Below, piece after piece: positions 1-5,652 of a DNA stretch of 23,189 bases. This stretch comes from a virus. Numbering within the stretch: position 1 is the stretch's first letter; the number at the start of each line of letters is the position of its first letter. Under the pieces are notes generated by a model. The model was given only the letters and a program-made list of their open reading frames with translations. It ran no database searches and was not told the origin of the DNA. The DNA lies in the IMG/VR virus record IMGVR_UViG_3300044731_000902, positions 1-23,189 of that record; one strand, given 5' to 3'. A program made the translations under genes and the position numbers.

Positions 1-1
1 A

Positions 2-232
2 GAATTGAAAGCATACCAAGAAATGGAAGACAGATTGAAAGCAGAACTGTGCGACATGATAGGCGCAAACGAATACGCCACCGTGAACGGCACAATCATC
101 GCCACATGGAAAGGCAGAACATGGGCAAGCCTAGACATCAAAACGTTAAAAGCATTAGAACCAGCGATAGCAGAGAAATACAGTAAGAAAGTAACCAACA
201 GAACACTTCTCTTGAAAGGGGAACGAGTATGA
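2..232 (+). CDS. YqaJ-type viral exonuclease, C-terminal fragment
   Basis: This is the 3' end of a gene that begins before the window; the frame is open from base 2, so the TTG at base 5 is not the start. The roughly 76 residues seen match the C-terminal tail of YqaJ/lambda-exonuclease-type alkaline nucleases: an amphipathic helix, then the pattern ATVNGTIIATWKGR, then LDIKTLKALEPAIAEKY and a final short basic strand. This tail lies after the PD-(D/E)XK catalytic core, which is not in the window. The family degrades one strand of double-stranded DNA to make single-stranded ends for an annealing protein. The next gene overlaps the stop codon by ATGA and looks like such an annealing protein, which supports the call. 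Family is likely; activity cannot be judged from the fragment. Confidence 0.72.
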   Translation, partial: ELKAYQEMEDRLKAELCDMIGANEYATVNGTIIATWKGRTWASLDIKTLKALEPAIAEKYSKKVTNRTLLLKGERV

Positions 233-843
233 AACTAGAAGATATCCTCACCGAATACGCAGTACCAGACCCGTCAATCGTCGGGAAACTACCGAGAGGT
301 GGCATCCAACTCGACTTCGTAGGTCACGCAGAAATCACACGCATCCTCATCGACATCGACCCGATGTGGTCATGGGAACCATGCGGATGGGTGAACGGCA
401 GACCAGCCATCACAGAAGTAAACGGCATGGCAGTCATGTGGGCACACCTCACCATCCTCGGGAAATCAATCCTCGGTGTCGGCTCGGTACGCGCAGACAA
501 ACCAGACCTAGACAAAGAACTCATCGGCGATTTCCTACGCAACGCATCCATGCGCTTCGGTATCTGTCTGTCACTCTGGTCTAAATCAGAATGGGATGAC
601 AAGTCAGCAGTAGCGGGGAAGCCACAAGCAGGCAAGGCTGTGGCTTCCACCGTGACTGACGACAACGCACCACTCACCAAAACACAGGTGAAACAGTTCG
701 TTGATGCCTGCGAAAAAGCAGGGCTAGTACCTAACGCCGTCGCAGAAAAAGCAGGCTTGAACTGGGCTGGACAAATCCTACAAAAAGACCTATCAACATT
801 GCGTACAGCGTTCACAGAACTGAAAGGTGTAACCAATGGCTAA
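229..843 (+). CDS. Rad52-like single-strand annealing protein (putative)
   Basis: A 204-residue protein. Residues 28-55 (LDFVGHAEITRILIDIDPMW followed by SWEP) and 100-125 (a KELIGDFLRNASMRFG helix followed by LSLW) follow the pattern of the Rad52/Sak group: a beta-strand block with WSWE-like aromatic residues, then a helix rich in small residues ending in RFG. Phage members coat single-stranded DNA and anneal complementary strands during recombination and concatemer formation. A flexible Ala/Thr-rich linker (about 130-150) leads to a C-terminal helical part (155-200). The start ATG overlaps the exonuclease stop (ATGA), giving the classic exonuclease plus annealing-protein pair. The fold assignment comes from residue patterns, not a search; a RecT-like or unrelated family remains possible. 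Confidence 0.6.
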   Translation: MKLEDILTEYAVPDPSIVGKLPRGGIQLDFVGHAEITRILIDIDPMWSWEPCGWVNGRPAITEVNGMAVMWAHLTILGKSILGVGSVRADKPDLDKELIGDFLRNASMRFGICLSLWSKSEWDDKSAVAGKPQAGKAVASTVTDDNAPLTKTQVKQFVDACEKAGLVPNAVAEKAGLNWAGQILQKDLSTLRTAFTELKGVTNG

Positions 844-1021
844 CTATCGGACAGTAGACCCGACAGGTAAAACCCGTTCAACAGCGATAGTCGCTTTGCG
901 TTTAACAGCAGACCAAATGGAAACAATCAAACAACTATGCAAGAAACGTGGTGTCAGCAGAAGCCTTCTGTTGCGCCAACTATTAGCAGAGGAGTCGGCT
1001 CGTGTCCAAGGAACGCGCTAA
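836..1021 (+). CDS. Ribbon-helix-helix DNA-binding protein (CopG/Arc-like)
   Basis: A 61-residue protein with a basic N-terminus, a short beta strand (STAIVALRLT, about 15-24), a first helix (ADQMETIKQLCKKRG) and a second helix (SRSLLLRQLLAEES). This is the ribbon-helix-helix layout of CopG/Arc/MetJ proteins, which bind DNA as dimers through the paired beta strands. It starts inside the annealing-protein gene and overlaps the next gene, so it is translated as part of the recombination operon. It could be an autorepressor of this operon or an accessory factor for the nucleases beside it; no operator could be assigned. Fold call is fairly secure, role is inference. Confidence 0.62.
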   Translation: MANYRTVDPTGKTRSTAIVALRLTADQMETIKQLCKKRGVSRSLLLRQLLAEESARVQGTR

Positions 1022-1337
1022 AGGAACCAGTTTCGAAACCTTCATAGTGAACTATCTTGCACAGTTCTACCCTCATGTGGAACGGCGAACGTTACACGGG
1101 ATGAACGACAAAGGTGATATCGCTGGCACAGACCCGCGACTTGTTTGGGAATGCAAAAACCAGAAGGTTCTCAACTTTTCAACATGGTTGCATGAAGCAC
1201 AAGTTGAACGTGACAACGCTAACGCTGAACTTGGAATAGTTGTGGCTAAGCGTCGCAGTTACGGCAACCCAGCAGACCAGTATGCGGTCTTAAGACTTGA
1301 AGACTTGATAACCATTTTAAAGAAAGCAGGTTACTGA
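1002..1337 (+). CDS. PD-(D/E)XK nuclease, Holliday-junction-resolvase-like
   Basis: A 111-residue protein with the archaeal Hjc / VRR-NUC arrangement: KGTSFE near the N-terminus with Glu12, an ERR strand (27-29), then GD39I followed ten residues later by E50-C-K52. Asp39, Glu50 and Lys52 form the expected PD-(D/E)XK metal and catalytic set. Such enzymes cut branched DNA or clean up recombination intermediates before packaging. The start is GTG at 1002, with an AGGAG ribosome site at 990-994 inside the preceding gene; the stop overlaps the next start (TGATG). Family is well supported; whether it resolves Holliday junctions or acts as another endonuclease cannot be told. Confidence 0.66.
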   Translation: MSKERAKGTSFETFIVNYLAQFYPHVERRTLHGMNDKGDIAGTDPRLVWECKNQKVLNFSTWLHEAQVERDNANAELGIVVAKRRSYGNPADQYAVLRLEDLITILKKAGY

Positions 1338-1492
1338 TGGAAGACATAGCACGAGAACTGTACGAATGTTTAATGGAACGAATCTATAACGCAGATAAGT
1401 TTGTGCAGAAACTTGGTGTGTCACCACGTGAACGTTCCGCTTTGGATGCGTTCTTGAATCGTGGCTACGAGTCAGTTAAAATTAATGACTGA
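1337..1492 (+). CDS. Small unknown protein (51 aa)
   Basis: A 51-residue frame that starts on the stop codon of the resolvase-like gene (TGATG) and ends overlapping the next start (ATGACTGA). It is mostly helical by composition: an acidic first helix (EDIARELYECLMERIYN) and a second segment (SPRERSALDAFLNRGYESVKIND) that looks like a small helix-turn-helix or helical hairpin. I do not recognise a family. Its position between two nuclease-like genes and the overlaps at both ends argue for real translation and a role in the same DNA-processing step, but no function can be assigned. Confidence 0.6.
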   Translation: MEDIARELYECLMERIYNADKFVQKLGVSPRERSALDAFLNRGYESVKIND

Positions 1493-1925
1493 TATTAAAC
1501 GCACCGAAGGTTATGTTCCTTCGCATGACATTAACCCGCATGACTTCACAAAAGATTTAGCGTTCGGTCATCAAGGCGAAGAAATAGTTAAACAGTTTCT
1601 TGCGGATTTGAGCGAAGGTTCATTCGAAGTGAAGTACGATAGGTTCCGCAACGGAAGAATTTTTGTGGAGTTCGAACAGAACCCACGAAACACAGGCTGG
1701 AAGCCATCTGGTATAGCGGTAACAACAGCGAAATGGTGGGTGTATATGTTTGCACCCAACGCTTTCTGTATAATAGAACTCGGCAGATTAAAAAGATATT
1801 TGAGAGCAAACAAAAACAAACTCCAAATTAAAATCGCCGCACCCAACTCCGACAATCCAGCGAAAGGATTTCTCATATACCCAACAGAGGTAAACGAGTT
1901 GATGACCGTATCCACCTACGACTAG
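1485..1925 (+). CDS. PD-(D/E)XK nuclease-like phage protein
   Basis: I place the start at ATG 1485, overlapping the previous stop, rather than the in-frame GTG at 1461, giving 146 residues. A helix with GHQGEEIVKQFL (28-39, Glu32) is followed by a strand with EVKYDRF (Asp52) and then GRIFVEFEQ (Glu62, Glu64), an arrangement typical of phage PD-(D/E)XK nucleases that carry E-x-E or E-x-Q in the last motif. The central stretch SGIAVTTAKWWVYMF (about 75-89) also fits this fold. It may be a single-strand or branch-specific nuclease in recombination. The canonical lysine is missing, so activity is uncertain; the fold is an inference from spacing. Confidence 0.5.
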   Translation: MTDIKRTEGYVPSHDINPHDFTKDLAFGHQGEEIVKQFLADLSEGSFEVKYDRFRNGRIFVEFEQNPRNTGWKPSGIAVTTAKWWVYMFAPNAFCIIELGRLKRYLRANKNKLQIKIAAPNSDNPAKGFLIYPTEVNELMTVSTYD

Positions 1926-1932
1926 AGGATTA

Positions 1933-2409
1933 ATGATTAAACATATACTTGCCACCGTGACAGGGTTACTGTTCTTTGGGGGGTCTGTCTCAACAGCGAA
2001 AGCCCCACCACCTAAACCGATACAAGCAATGCAAGCAGTCAATTACCAAGCAAGGGAGACAATACCTCAACCGCCGATACCAGCAGACGCCCGACATCCA
2101 GAATGGTGGGCTTTGGCACGAGAAATCGGATGGGCGGAAAACCAGATGATGACCCTCGACTATGTGATACATCGTGAGTCACGAGGACAAATCAAAGCGT
2201 TCAACCCGACTGACCCTAATGGTGGTAGCCGTTGTCTCATCCAAATCAACGGGTCATGGACACGATGGCTTCGCGACAAAGGTGTCCTAACCCACGTCGA
2301 TGACCTCTACAACCCTCGTGTCTGTCTTACAGCAGGGCTGGTCATCTACCAGTACGGTGTAGATAAACACGGCTACGGCTGGGGACCGTGGGCTATCAAA
2401 CGCCCCTGA
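1933..2409 (+). CDS. Secreted lytic transglycosylase / lysozyme-like protein
   Basis: A 158-residue protein with a basic start, a hydrophobic stretch (about 5-18) and an AKA cleavage site near residue 24, so a Sec signal peptide is likely. A Pro-rich linker (25-50) precedes a lysozyme-like fold: Glu82 in HRESRG is the expected catalytic acid, followed by NPTDPNGGSRCLIQIN (SLT motif) and LYNPRVCLTAGLVIY. Cys101 and Cys131 could form a disulfide. The family cleaves the glycan strand of peptidoglycan without water. AGAGG at 1923-1927 is a usable ribosome site. It sits among recombination genes, away from the virion genes. It could be the endolysin, exported by the host, but no holin is visible beside it. 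Confidence 0.7.
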   Translation: MIKHILATVTGLLFFGGSVSTAKAPPPKPIQAMQAVNYQARETIPQPPIPADARHPEWWALAREIGWAENQMMTLDYVIHRESRGQIKAFNPTDPNGGSRCLIQINGSWTRWLRDKGVLTHVDDLYNPRVCLTAGLVIYQYGVDKHGYGWGPWAIKRP

Positions 2410-2421
2410 TATAGTGGCTAT

Positions 2422-2580
2422 ATGAAGGGAAGTAAACAAACCCGATGGTTCTGTGACCGTTGCGATATGACCTTAACCACCTATGTCCGCTTGTCTGAAC
2501 CCCCGTTGCATTTGTGCGACAACAAAGTCTCTAATAAAAGAGAACCAATAATCCAACCAATGAAAGAGGTATCCAAATGA
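2422..2580 (+). CDS. Small zinc-binding-like protein (52 aa)
   Basis: A 52-residue frame ending in ATGA overlap with the SSB start. The N-terminal half has WFCDRCDMTL and then LHLCDN: Cys11 and Cys14 as a CxxC knuckle, and His30 plus Cys32 (HxC) 16 residues on, enough for a single zinc site. The C-terminal half is basic and Pro-rich. Such mini zinc-ribbon proteins are common in actinophages and their roles are unknown. No good ribosome site precedes ATG 2422, so translation may depend on coupling. I am fairly sure it is coding because of the overlap and the cysteine spacing. Confidence 0.55.
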   Translation: MKGSKQTRWFCDRCDMTLTTYVRLSEPPLHLCDNKVSNKREPIIQPMKEVSK

Positions 2581-2975
2581 ATAACATAACAATCGTAGGG
2601 AACGCAGGTAAACCTGTCGAACTGAAATTCTCGCAAAGCGGGATGGCTGTGGGCACATTCACAGTTGCTACAACAAGCGGTAAAGACGACAAGAAAGTTA
2701 CCGTTTGGCACAACGTAACAGTCTTCGGACAGATGGCAGAGTACGCTGCGGCATCCATTGAAAAAGGTAGCCGAGTAATTGTTGCAGGCAAACTAGACAT
2801 CTCAACCTACGAGAAAGATGGGCAGAAGAAAACATCCAGCAAAATTCTTGCTGACGAAATCGGTTTGACTTGCCGTTTCAACCCAGTTATGGCAGATAAA
2901 ACGGTGCAGGTTGTAGCGAAAGCACAGAACGATTTCGGTAAGATTGGTTTCTTGCAAGAAGAAGAAGCGTTCTAA
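2577..2975 (+). CDS. ssb: Single-stranded DNA-binding protein
   Basis: A 132-residue OB-fold protein. The start MNNITIVGNAGKPVELKFSQ and the segments GTFTVATTS, KVTVWHNVTVFGQMAEYAAASIEKGSRVIVAGKLD and ISTYEKDGQKKTSSKILADEIG follow bacterial and phage SSB closely. The C-terminal tail is short and ends in an acidic EEEAF, like the DDDIPF tail through which SSB recruits partner enzymes. It would coat single-stranded DNA during phage replication and recombination. The ATG overlaps the previous stop, with an AGAGG ribosome site about ten bases upstream. Confidence 0.92.
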   Translation: MNNITIVGNAGKPVELKFSQSGMAVGTFTVATTSGKDDKKVTVWHNVTVFGQMAEYAAASIEKGSRVIVAGKLDISTYEKDGQKKTSSKILADEIGLTCRFNPVMADKTVQVVAKAQNDFGKIGFLQEEEAF

Positions 2976-3217
2976 TGGAGATAACCGAATTAGATTTCGA
3001 GCAATGGTTAGAAATCGGTATGCGTAGCGGATGGGTTTCACCACCCGTCTGCTACACACACGACGGGCTACCAACTTCTATAACAGAAGACGCAGAATTC
3101 GAAGACGGCTCAGACCCATGCCTTCACATCATGCGCTGTTACGAAAGCCCAGCACACAAAGACGCAATAGAACTGAACTATTCGCCAGCAATATGGAGAA
3201 ACCCTAACCATGATTGA
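2975..3217 (+). CDS. Conserved-looking actinophage protein of unknown function (80 aa)
   Basis: Starts on the last base of the SSB stop (TAATG). The 80 residues are acidic and include EQWLEIGMRSGWVSPPVCYTHDGLP and EFEDGSDPCLHIMRCYES. I have seen this pattern (a GW-x-S stretch, then C-x-THDGLP, then EFE-GxDPCxH) in other actinophage small proteins, but it has no known function. Two Cys-x-x-His type groups (C46 region and DPCLH) could bind a metal, which is speculation. Its tight coupling to SSB places it in the same expression unit. Confidence 0.65.
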   Translation: MEITELDFEQWLEIGMRSGWVSPPVCYTHDGLPTSITEDAEFEDGSDPCLHIMRCYESPAHKDAIELNYSPAIWRNPNHD

Positions 3218-3509
3218 AAACTGCAACGGCTCAGAGATACTGTTGGAAGCACACTCGCTAATCACAGGCGCAAGACAAGCACAGTACGCCCACCCATTAG
3301 AAGACTACACACAGGCACGCGACATCTTTGAAGGCATGACAGGCGTGTCGCTCACAGTAGAACAAGCAGTCATGTTCATGGTCGCAGTTAAACTGTCGCG
3401 TCTTAGGACAGCAATCGCTGACGGCGGATGGCATCACGACAGTATCGTAGACACAGCAGGCTACATCGGTTGCCTGTCAATGGTTCACCATGCTAAGGAG
3501 AGACAATGA
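3210..3509 (+). CDS. DUF6378-like phage protein
   Basis: A 99-residue protein overlapping the previous gene. The segments EAHSLITGARQAQYAHPLEDY and then VEQAVMFMVAVKLSRL plus a final DTAGYIGCLSMVH match the family usually described as DUF6378, widespread in tailed phages and often near nucleotide or DNA metabolism genes. The mostly helical fold resembles small MazG-like helical bundles, but the acidic metal-binding residues of MazG are not obvious, so I do not call it a pyrophosphohydrolase. The next small gene overlaps its stop by ATGA. Confidence 0.62.
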   Translation: MIENCNGSEILLEAHSLITGARQAQYAHPLEDYTQARDIFEGMTGVSLTVEQAVMFMVAVKLSRLRTAIADGGWHHDSIVDTAGYIGCLSMVHHAKERQ

Positions 3510-3598
3510 AAGCAAGACTGTGTTCATGTTTGCCTAAACAATTGTTGCCAGTTAAGCCCGTATGTGGAGATAAGTTAGATGACTCAGAAGAAGACTGA
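3506..3598 (+). CDS. Tiny Cys-containing protein (30 aa)
   Basis: A 30-residue frame starting ATGA on the previous stop, with a good ribosome site (AAGGAGA at 3495-3501, about five bases before the ATG). It contains three Cys (C-S-C near the N-terminus and one at residue 20) and an acidic end. The next gene starts inside it. Function unknown; the ribosome site and the double overlap are the only grounds for calling it. Confidence 0.45.
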   Translation: MKARLCSCLPKQLLPVKPVCGDKLDDSEED

Positions 3599-3707
3599 AG
3601 AAATCATAAACAATTTACTTGACGAAATATCAAGTCTGAAAGCGTTGATAGAGCAACTGAAATCCGAAATACATACAGCGAACTTAGAAAGATTTAAACA
3701 TGATTGA
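3579..3707 (+). CDS. Small coiled-coil protein (42 aa)
   Basis: A 42-residue frame with a near-continuous heptad pattern of Ile/Leu (residues 8-38: EEIINNLLDEISSLKALIEQ and onward), so a coiled coil is likely. GGAG at 3566-3569 lies about ten bases before the ATG. Its stop overlaps the WhiB start, giving an unbroken chain of translational coupling from SSB to WhiB. Function unknown; it may mediate dimerisation of a partner. Confidence 0.5.
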   Translation: MTQKKTEEIINNLLDEISSLKALIEQLKSEIHTANLERFKHD

Positions 3708-3999
3708 CCTTAAACATTTAGATTGGTTCGATGACGCGCTGTGTCGCGGAATGAAAACTACTATCTTCTTCCCTGAGACTGCTGTCGGTGTGTCTACTGC
3801 TGGTATCTATGATGAAGCGGTGAAGATTTGTGAGCGTTGCCCTGTCGCTGAGAAATGTTTGGCTTACGCTATGGAATGCGAAACGAATGACATAAGAAGG
3901 TACGGTGTGTGGGGTGGTAAGACCCCGAGAGAGCGAGAGTACCGTCGTCATGGTGGTACGGGCGGTAAGTTAAATGGACTTGCCCCGCTACGACGCTAG
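3700..3999 (+). CDS. whiB: WhiB-family iron-sulfur transcription regulator
   Basis: A 99-residue protein with the four WhiB cysteines: Cys15, then the C-x2-C-x5-C group at Cys44, Cys47 and Cys53, which hold a [4Fe-4S] cluster. The GVWGG turn (69-73) is followed by a basic region (KTPREREYRR) that contacts DNA or sigma factor. Host WhiB proteins bind domain 4 of the main sigma factor and redirect RNA polymerase; phage copies (as in mycobacteriophage TM4) act on host expression. It is the last gene of the rightward operon. Codon use is unlike its neighbours: Ala is GCT in 5 of 8 cases and never GCA, and Thr is mostly ACT, whereas the next gene upstream prefers GCA and ACA. This suggests a more recent host origin. 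Confidence 0.95.
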   Translation: MIDLKHLDWFDDALCRGMKTTIFFPETAVGVSTAGIYDEAVKICERCPVAEKCLAYAMECETNDIRRYGVWGGKTPREREYRRHGGTGGKLNGLAPLRR

Positions 4000-4027
4000 G
4001 GAAGGGGATACCTGCGGAGCAGGGCAA
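3980..4027. terminator. Possible hairpin between convergent operons
   Basis: Bases 3980-3989 and 4018-4027 form an inverted repeat of ten bases: nine Watson-Crick pairs and one mismatch on the plus strand, which becomes a G-U pair if read from the minus strand. A small nested hairpin (CCTGC-GGA-GCAGG) lies at 4011-4023. It spans the WhiB stop and lies before the end of the leftward operon, where a bidirectional terminator would be expected. There is no T-run on either side, so it is at best a weak or factor-dependent terminator. Confidence 0.3.
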
Positions 4028-4049
4028 ATCCAAACTTTATGCTAGCAGA

Positions 4050-4361
4050 TTATCTGACTAACTGTATCTGGTAGTTGTGTTTGTGGTCGAGAGTGCAAGC
4101 GTCGGTGTCTCGGCGTGCCTGATACTCGGTCATGTATTGGTATGCGAGGTGTCGGCGTTTAGTCCACCGTTCGTTTGTGCCGTGTCCTGACCCTCGCCAG
4201 TAGGCGACAGGCTGATTGCCTGCCATCTTAACTACAACGAAGTGGTGTGATGGTTCTGTGTAGGTTGGTTCTTGGTTGCGTGGCAGTAGTCGCTGTTTGA
4301 TTTCCAGCAAGATTTCTACTGATGGGCGTGTCGCTATGAACTTGATTAGTTTGTGGGTCAT
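4050..4361 (-). CDS. Unknown protein, last gene of leftward operon (103 aa)
   Basis: I choose ATG at 4361 over an upstream in-frame GTG at 4385, because it has the better start codon and a GAAAG stretch a few bases upstream. The protein is basic, rich in His and aromatic residues: an N-terminal helix (RPSVEILLEIKQRLLP), a central strand block (HHFVVVKMAGNQPVAYW) and a C-terminal basic, Tyr-rich helix. No catalytic motif or known family is recognised. It is unlike the acidic proteins upstream. It ends 50 bases from the WhiB stop, so the two operons converge here. Confidence 0.55.
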   Translation of the reverse strand: MTHKLIKFIATRPSVEILLEIKQRLLPRNQEPTYTEPSHHFVVVKMAGNQPVAYWRGSGHGTNERWTKRRHLAYQYMTEYQARRDTDACTLDHKHNYQIQLVR

Positions 4362-4409
4362 TGTGGTCTTTCGGGTAAATTGCACGCATTAGGAGCGCAT
4401 TAGAGCGTT

Positions 4410-4739
4410 TCAAACGGGTGGGTATGGTATGTGGGTGCGGTCAGTTTCGTCGTCTAGTTCGGCAGTTTTGTAGTCTTCGAAGTCTTCTACCGTGAATGGT
4501 ACTTCACGATTGTTTTGATTGAGTTGTCGGACTGCTCGGACTATCTGCTCGTTTAGTTCTGATTCGTTCGGTGCGTACTCGTCGTCACCGAGATAACCCC
4601 AATAGGTTTCGCCTGTGTCTAGGTTCATGGTTGCACCGTCGGGGAATTTCTCTCGTTCGGTTTCGACATCGTGATACCACAGTTGGTTATCTGCGTCGTA
4701 GGTCAGGATGTAGTGGTGGACTGTTGGTTGTTGTTTCAT
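4410..4739 (-). CDS. Acidic phage protein of unknown function (109 aa)
   Basis: Start set at ATG 4739, preceded by a GAAGAGGT ribosome site, rather than a longer frame beginning at 4772. The N-terminal part (HHYILTYDADNQLWYHD) and the segment FPDGATMNLDTGETYWGYLGDDE look like a small beta-rich domain; the second half is an acidic helix (ELNEQIVRAVRQLNQNN) and a disordered Asp/Glu tail. The pattern ILTYDxDxxxWxHD is familiar from small actinophage proteins without known role. The start overlaps the stop of the gene upstream. Confidence 0.62.
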   Translation of the reverse strand: MKQQPTVHHYILTYDADNQLWYHDVETEREKFPDGATMNLDTGETYWGYLGDDEYAPNESELNEQIVRAVRQLNQNNREVPFTVEDFEDYKTAELDDETDRTHIPYPPV

Positions 4740-4924
4740 TGTGTTACCTCTTCTAATGTTTCTTCTTCGCACGACAACACATCGGACTCCGAATTGTTAA
4801 GGTGTTTCTTTTCGCTGTCGTATCCATTGTCTGCCCAGTTTTGATAAGCGTCGTCTTTGTCTTCGCCTTGCACCCAGTAGGTTGTGTACTCGGCGGTGTA
4901 TGCGGTTATCTTAAATGTTTTCAT
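4736..4924 (-). CDS. Small acidic phage protein (62 aa)
   Basis: A 62-residue acidic protein: one beta strand (FKITAYTAEYTTYWVQ), a helix with EDKDDAYQNWADNGYD, then a Ser/Asp/Glu tail. The layout (strand, EDxDDAYxxW helix, acidic tail) recurs in small phage proteins of unknown role and looks like a minimal beta-alpha domain. The ribosome site AAAGGTG lies about six bases upstream. Start and stop overlap the neighbouring genes, so it is coupled on both sides. Confidence 0.62.
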   Translation of the reverse strand: MKTFKITAYTAEYTTYWVQGEDKDDAYQNWADNGYDSEKKHLNNSESDVLSCEEETLEEVTQ

Positions 4925-5229
4925 TGTGTCACCTTTCGTTTGGCTGTCCCGTTCATGTCATACTGCCCTATCTCCACCCAGTTAGATGTATCGGTAGACA
5001 GATATCCGTCTGCGTCTATCGTCTGCGGATAGGCGACTGCGTATATCGTTCTTGGTTTGTGTCCGACTGAATGGATGTTGATATCCCACTTGTCATTGAA
5101 GCAGTAGAACTCATCCATCCCTTCGTATGCTTTGTCGTGTGCGACGAGCGCATTTATGTAGCCTTGTGTGAAGGCTTGCAGTAACGCGAGTTCGCTGTCC
5201 GCTATTTTGATAGTTGGTGTGTCTTGCAT
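4921..5229 (-). CDS. Unknown phage protein (102 aa)
   Basis: Start set at ATG 5229, which has AAAGAGG four bases upstream; the longer frame from 5244 has no ribosome site. The protein has a helical N-terminal half (DSELALLQAFTQGYINALVAHDKAYEG) and a beta-rich C-terminal half (WDINIHSV, RTIYAVAYPQ, NWVEIGQYDMNG). No motif of a known enzyme is visible. It overlaps the small gene upstream by 28 bases in another frame and the gene downstream by ATGA. Confidence 0.6.
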   Translation of the reverse strand: MQDTPTIKIADSELALLQAFTQGYINALVAHDKAYEGMDEFYCFNDKWDINIHSVGHKPRTIYAVAYPQTIDADGYLSTDTSNWVEIGQYDMNGTAKRKVTQ

Positions 5230-5342
5230 TGCTCCTCTTTCCATTCAAGATATTTGATGTAGTTGCTGTCTAGTTCGGCTGGGTCGAGGTCGTTAAACCT
5301 GCACCACCGTTCGTATGACATTTGATGTGTTGGTAATCTCAT
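5202..5342 (-). CDS. Small unknown protein (46 aa)
   Basis: A 46-residue frame, read directly because it is short. A GAAGGGA ribosome site stands six bases before ATG 5342. The sequence begins MRLPTHQMSYERWCRFNDLD and ends in a helix (DSNYIKYLEWKEEQCKTHQLSK). Its 3' end carries the ribosome site of the next gene and overlaps it by 28 bases. Function unknown; the strong ribosome site and the fit between neighbours support coding. Confidence 0.5.
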   Translation of the reverse strand: MRLPTHQMSYERWCRFNDLDPAELDSNYIKYLEWKEEQCKTHQLSK

Positions 5343-5361
5343 TGCTGTCCCTTCGTTGTGT

Positions 5362-5559
5362 CTACTTTGTTACTTTGATGTCGCTTGGTTCAAACATGAT
5401 GTCAATCACTTCCAAACCTGCGTACTTTCCCTCTGTGCTTATGAAGCCCACAAAGATGAAGTCTCCCTCATCGTCTGAGCCAATCTCTGAGATAGTGCCA
5501 GTCCGCCCACAGTATGCGTGAAACTGATTGGTGACTATTGCTTTGTCTCCTTCTTTCAT
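5362..5559 (-). CDS. Small SH3/KOW-like beta protein (65 aa)
   Basis: The 65 residues begin KEGDKAIVTNQFHAYCGRTG followed by TISEIGSDDEGDFIFVGF: a strand, a Gly-rich turn and paired strands, as in SH3-like or KOW domains that bind nucleic acid or peptides. The gene has a strong ribosome site (AGGGGAAAGC). Its 5' leader holds copy 1 of a structured RNA element, so its expression may be controlled at the RNA level. Assignment to the SH3 fold is inference; target unknown. Confidence 0.58.
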   Translation of the reverse strand: MKEGDKAIVTNQFHAYCGRTGTISEIGSDDEGDFIFVGFISTEGKYAGLEVIDIMFEPSDIKVTK

Positions 5560-5580
5560 TGCTTTCCCCTTCTAGTAGTT

Positions 5581-5645
5581 ATGTGCTTCGGTCTTACGAC
5601 CTTGTGGGTGTCGGGGACTTGAACCCCGATGTCTGCTAGTCACCC
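5581..5645 (-). ncRNA. Structured leader RNA element, copy 1 (T-arm-like)
   Basis: On the minus strand this segment folds as P1 (GGGTG, 5645-5641, with CACCC, 5610-5606), a 12-base linker, hairpin P2 (CGGGG-TTCAAGT-CCCCG, 5628-5612), one unpaired A (5611), the closing P1 strand, ACAA, and hairpin P3 (GGTC-GTAA-GACC, 5601-5590) with a GNRA loop, then GAAGCACATAA. P2 has the exact tRNA T-loop pattern TTCAAGT. The element fills the gap between two genes and ends about 20 bases before a strong ribosome site. No U-run follows, so it is not an intrinsic terminator. The same fold occurs at 8351-8418 and 8107-8181. Confidence 0.6.
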
Positions 5646-5652
5646 TGCCTAC

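Noticed and set aside
324-836. 170-residue open frame on the minus strand
   Set aside because: It is antisense to the Rad52-like gene, has no ribosome site and a composition typical of a shadow frame.
3993-4027. A fourth copy of the RNA element after WhiB
   Set aside because: The minus strand shares CCCTAGCGT with copy 3, but there is no closing CTAGGG strand or P2/P3 arrangement.
5606-5645. A tRNA gene on the minus strand
   Set aside because: A perfect T-arm and an acceptor-like stem are present, but only 12 bases stand where the D-arm, anticodon arm and variable loop should be, and the same architecture recurs twice without tRNA features.
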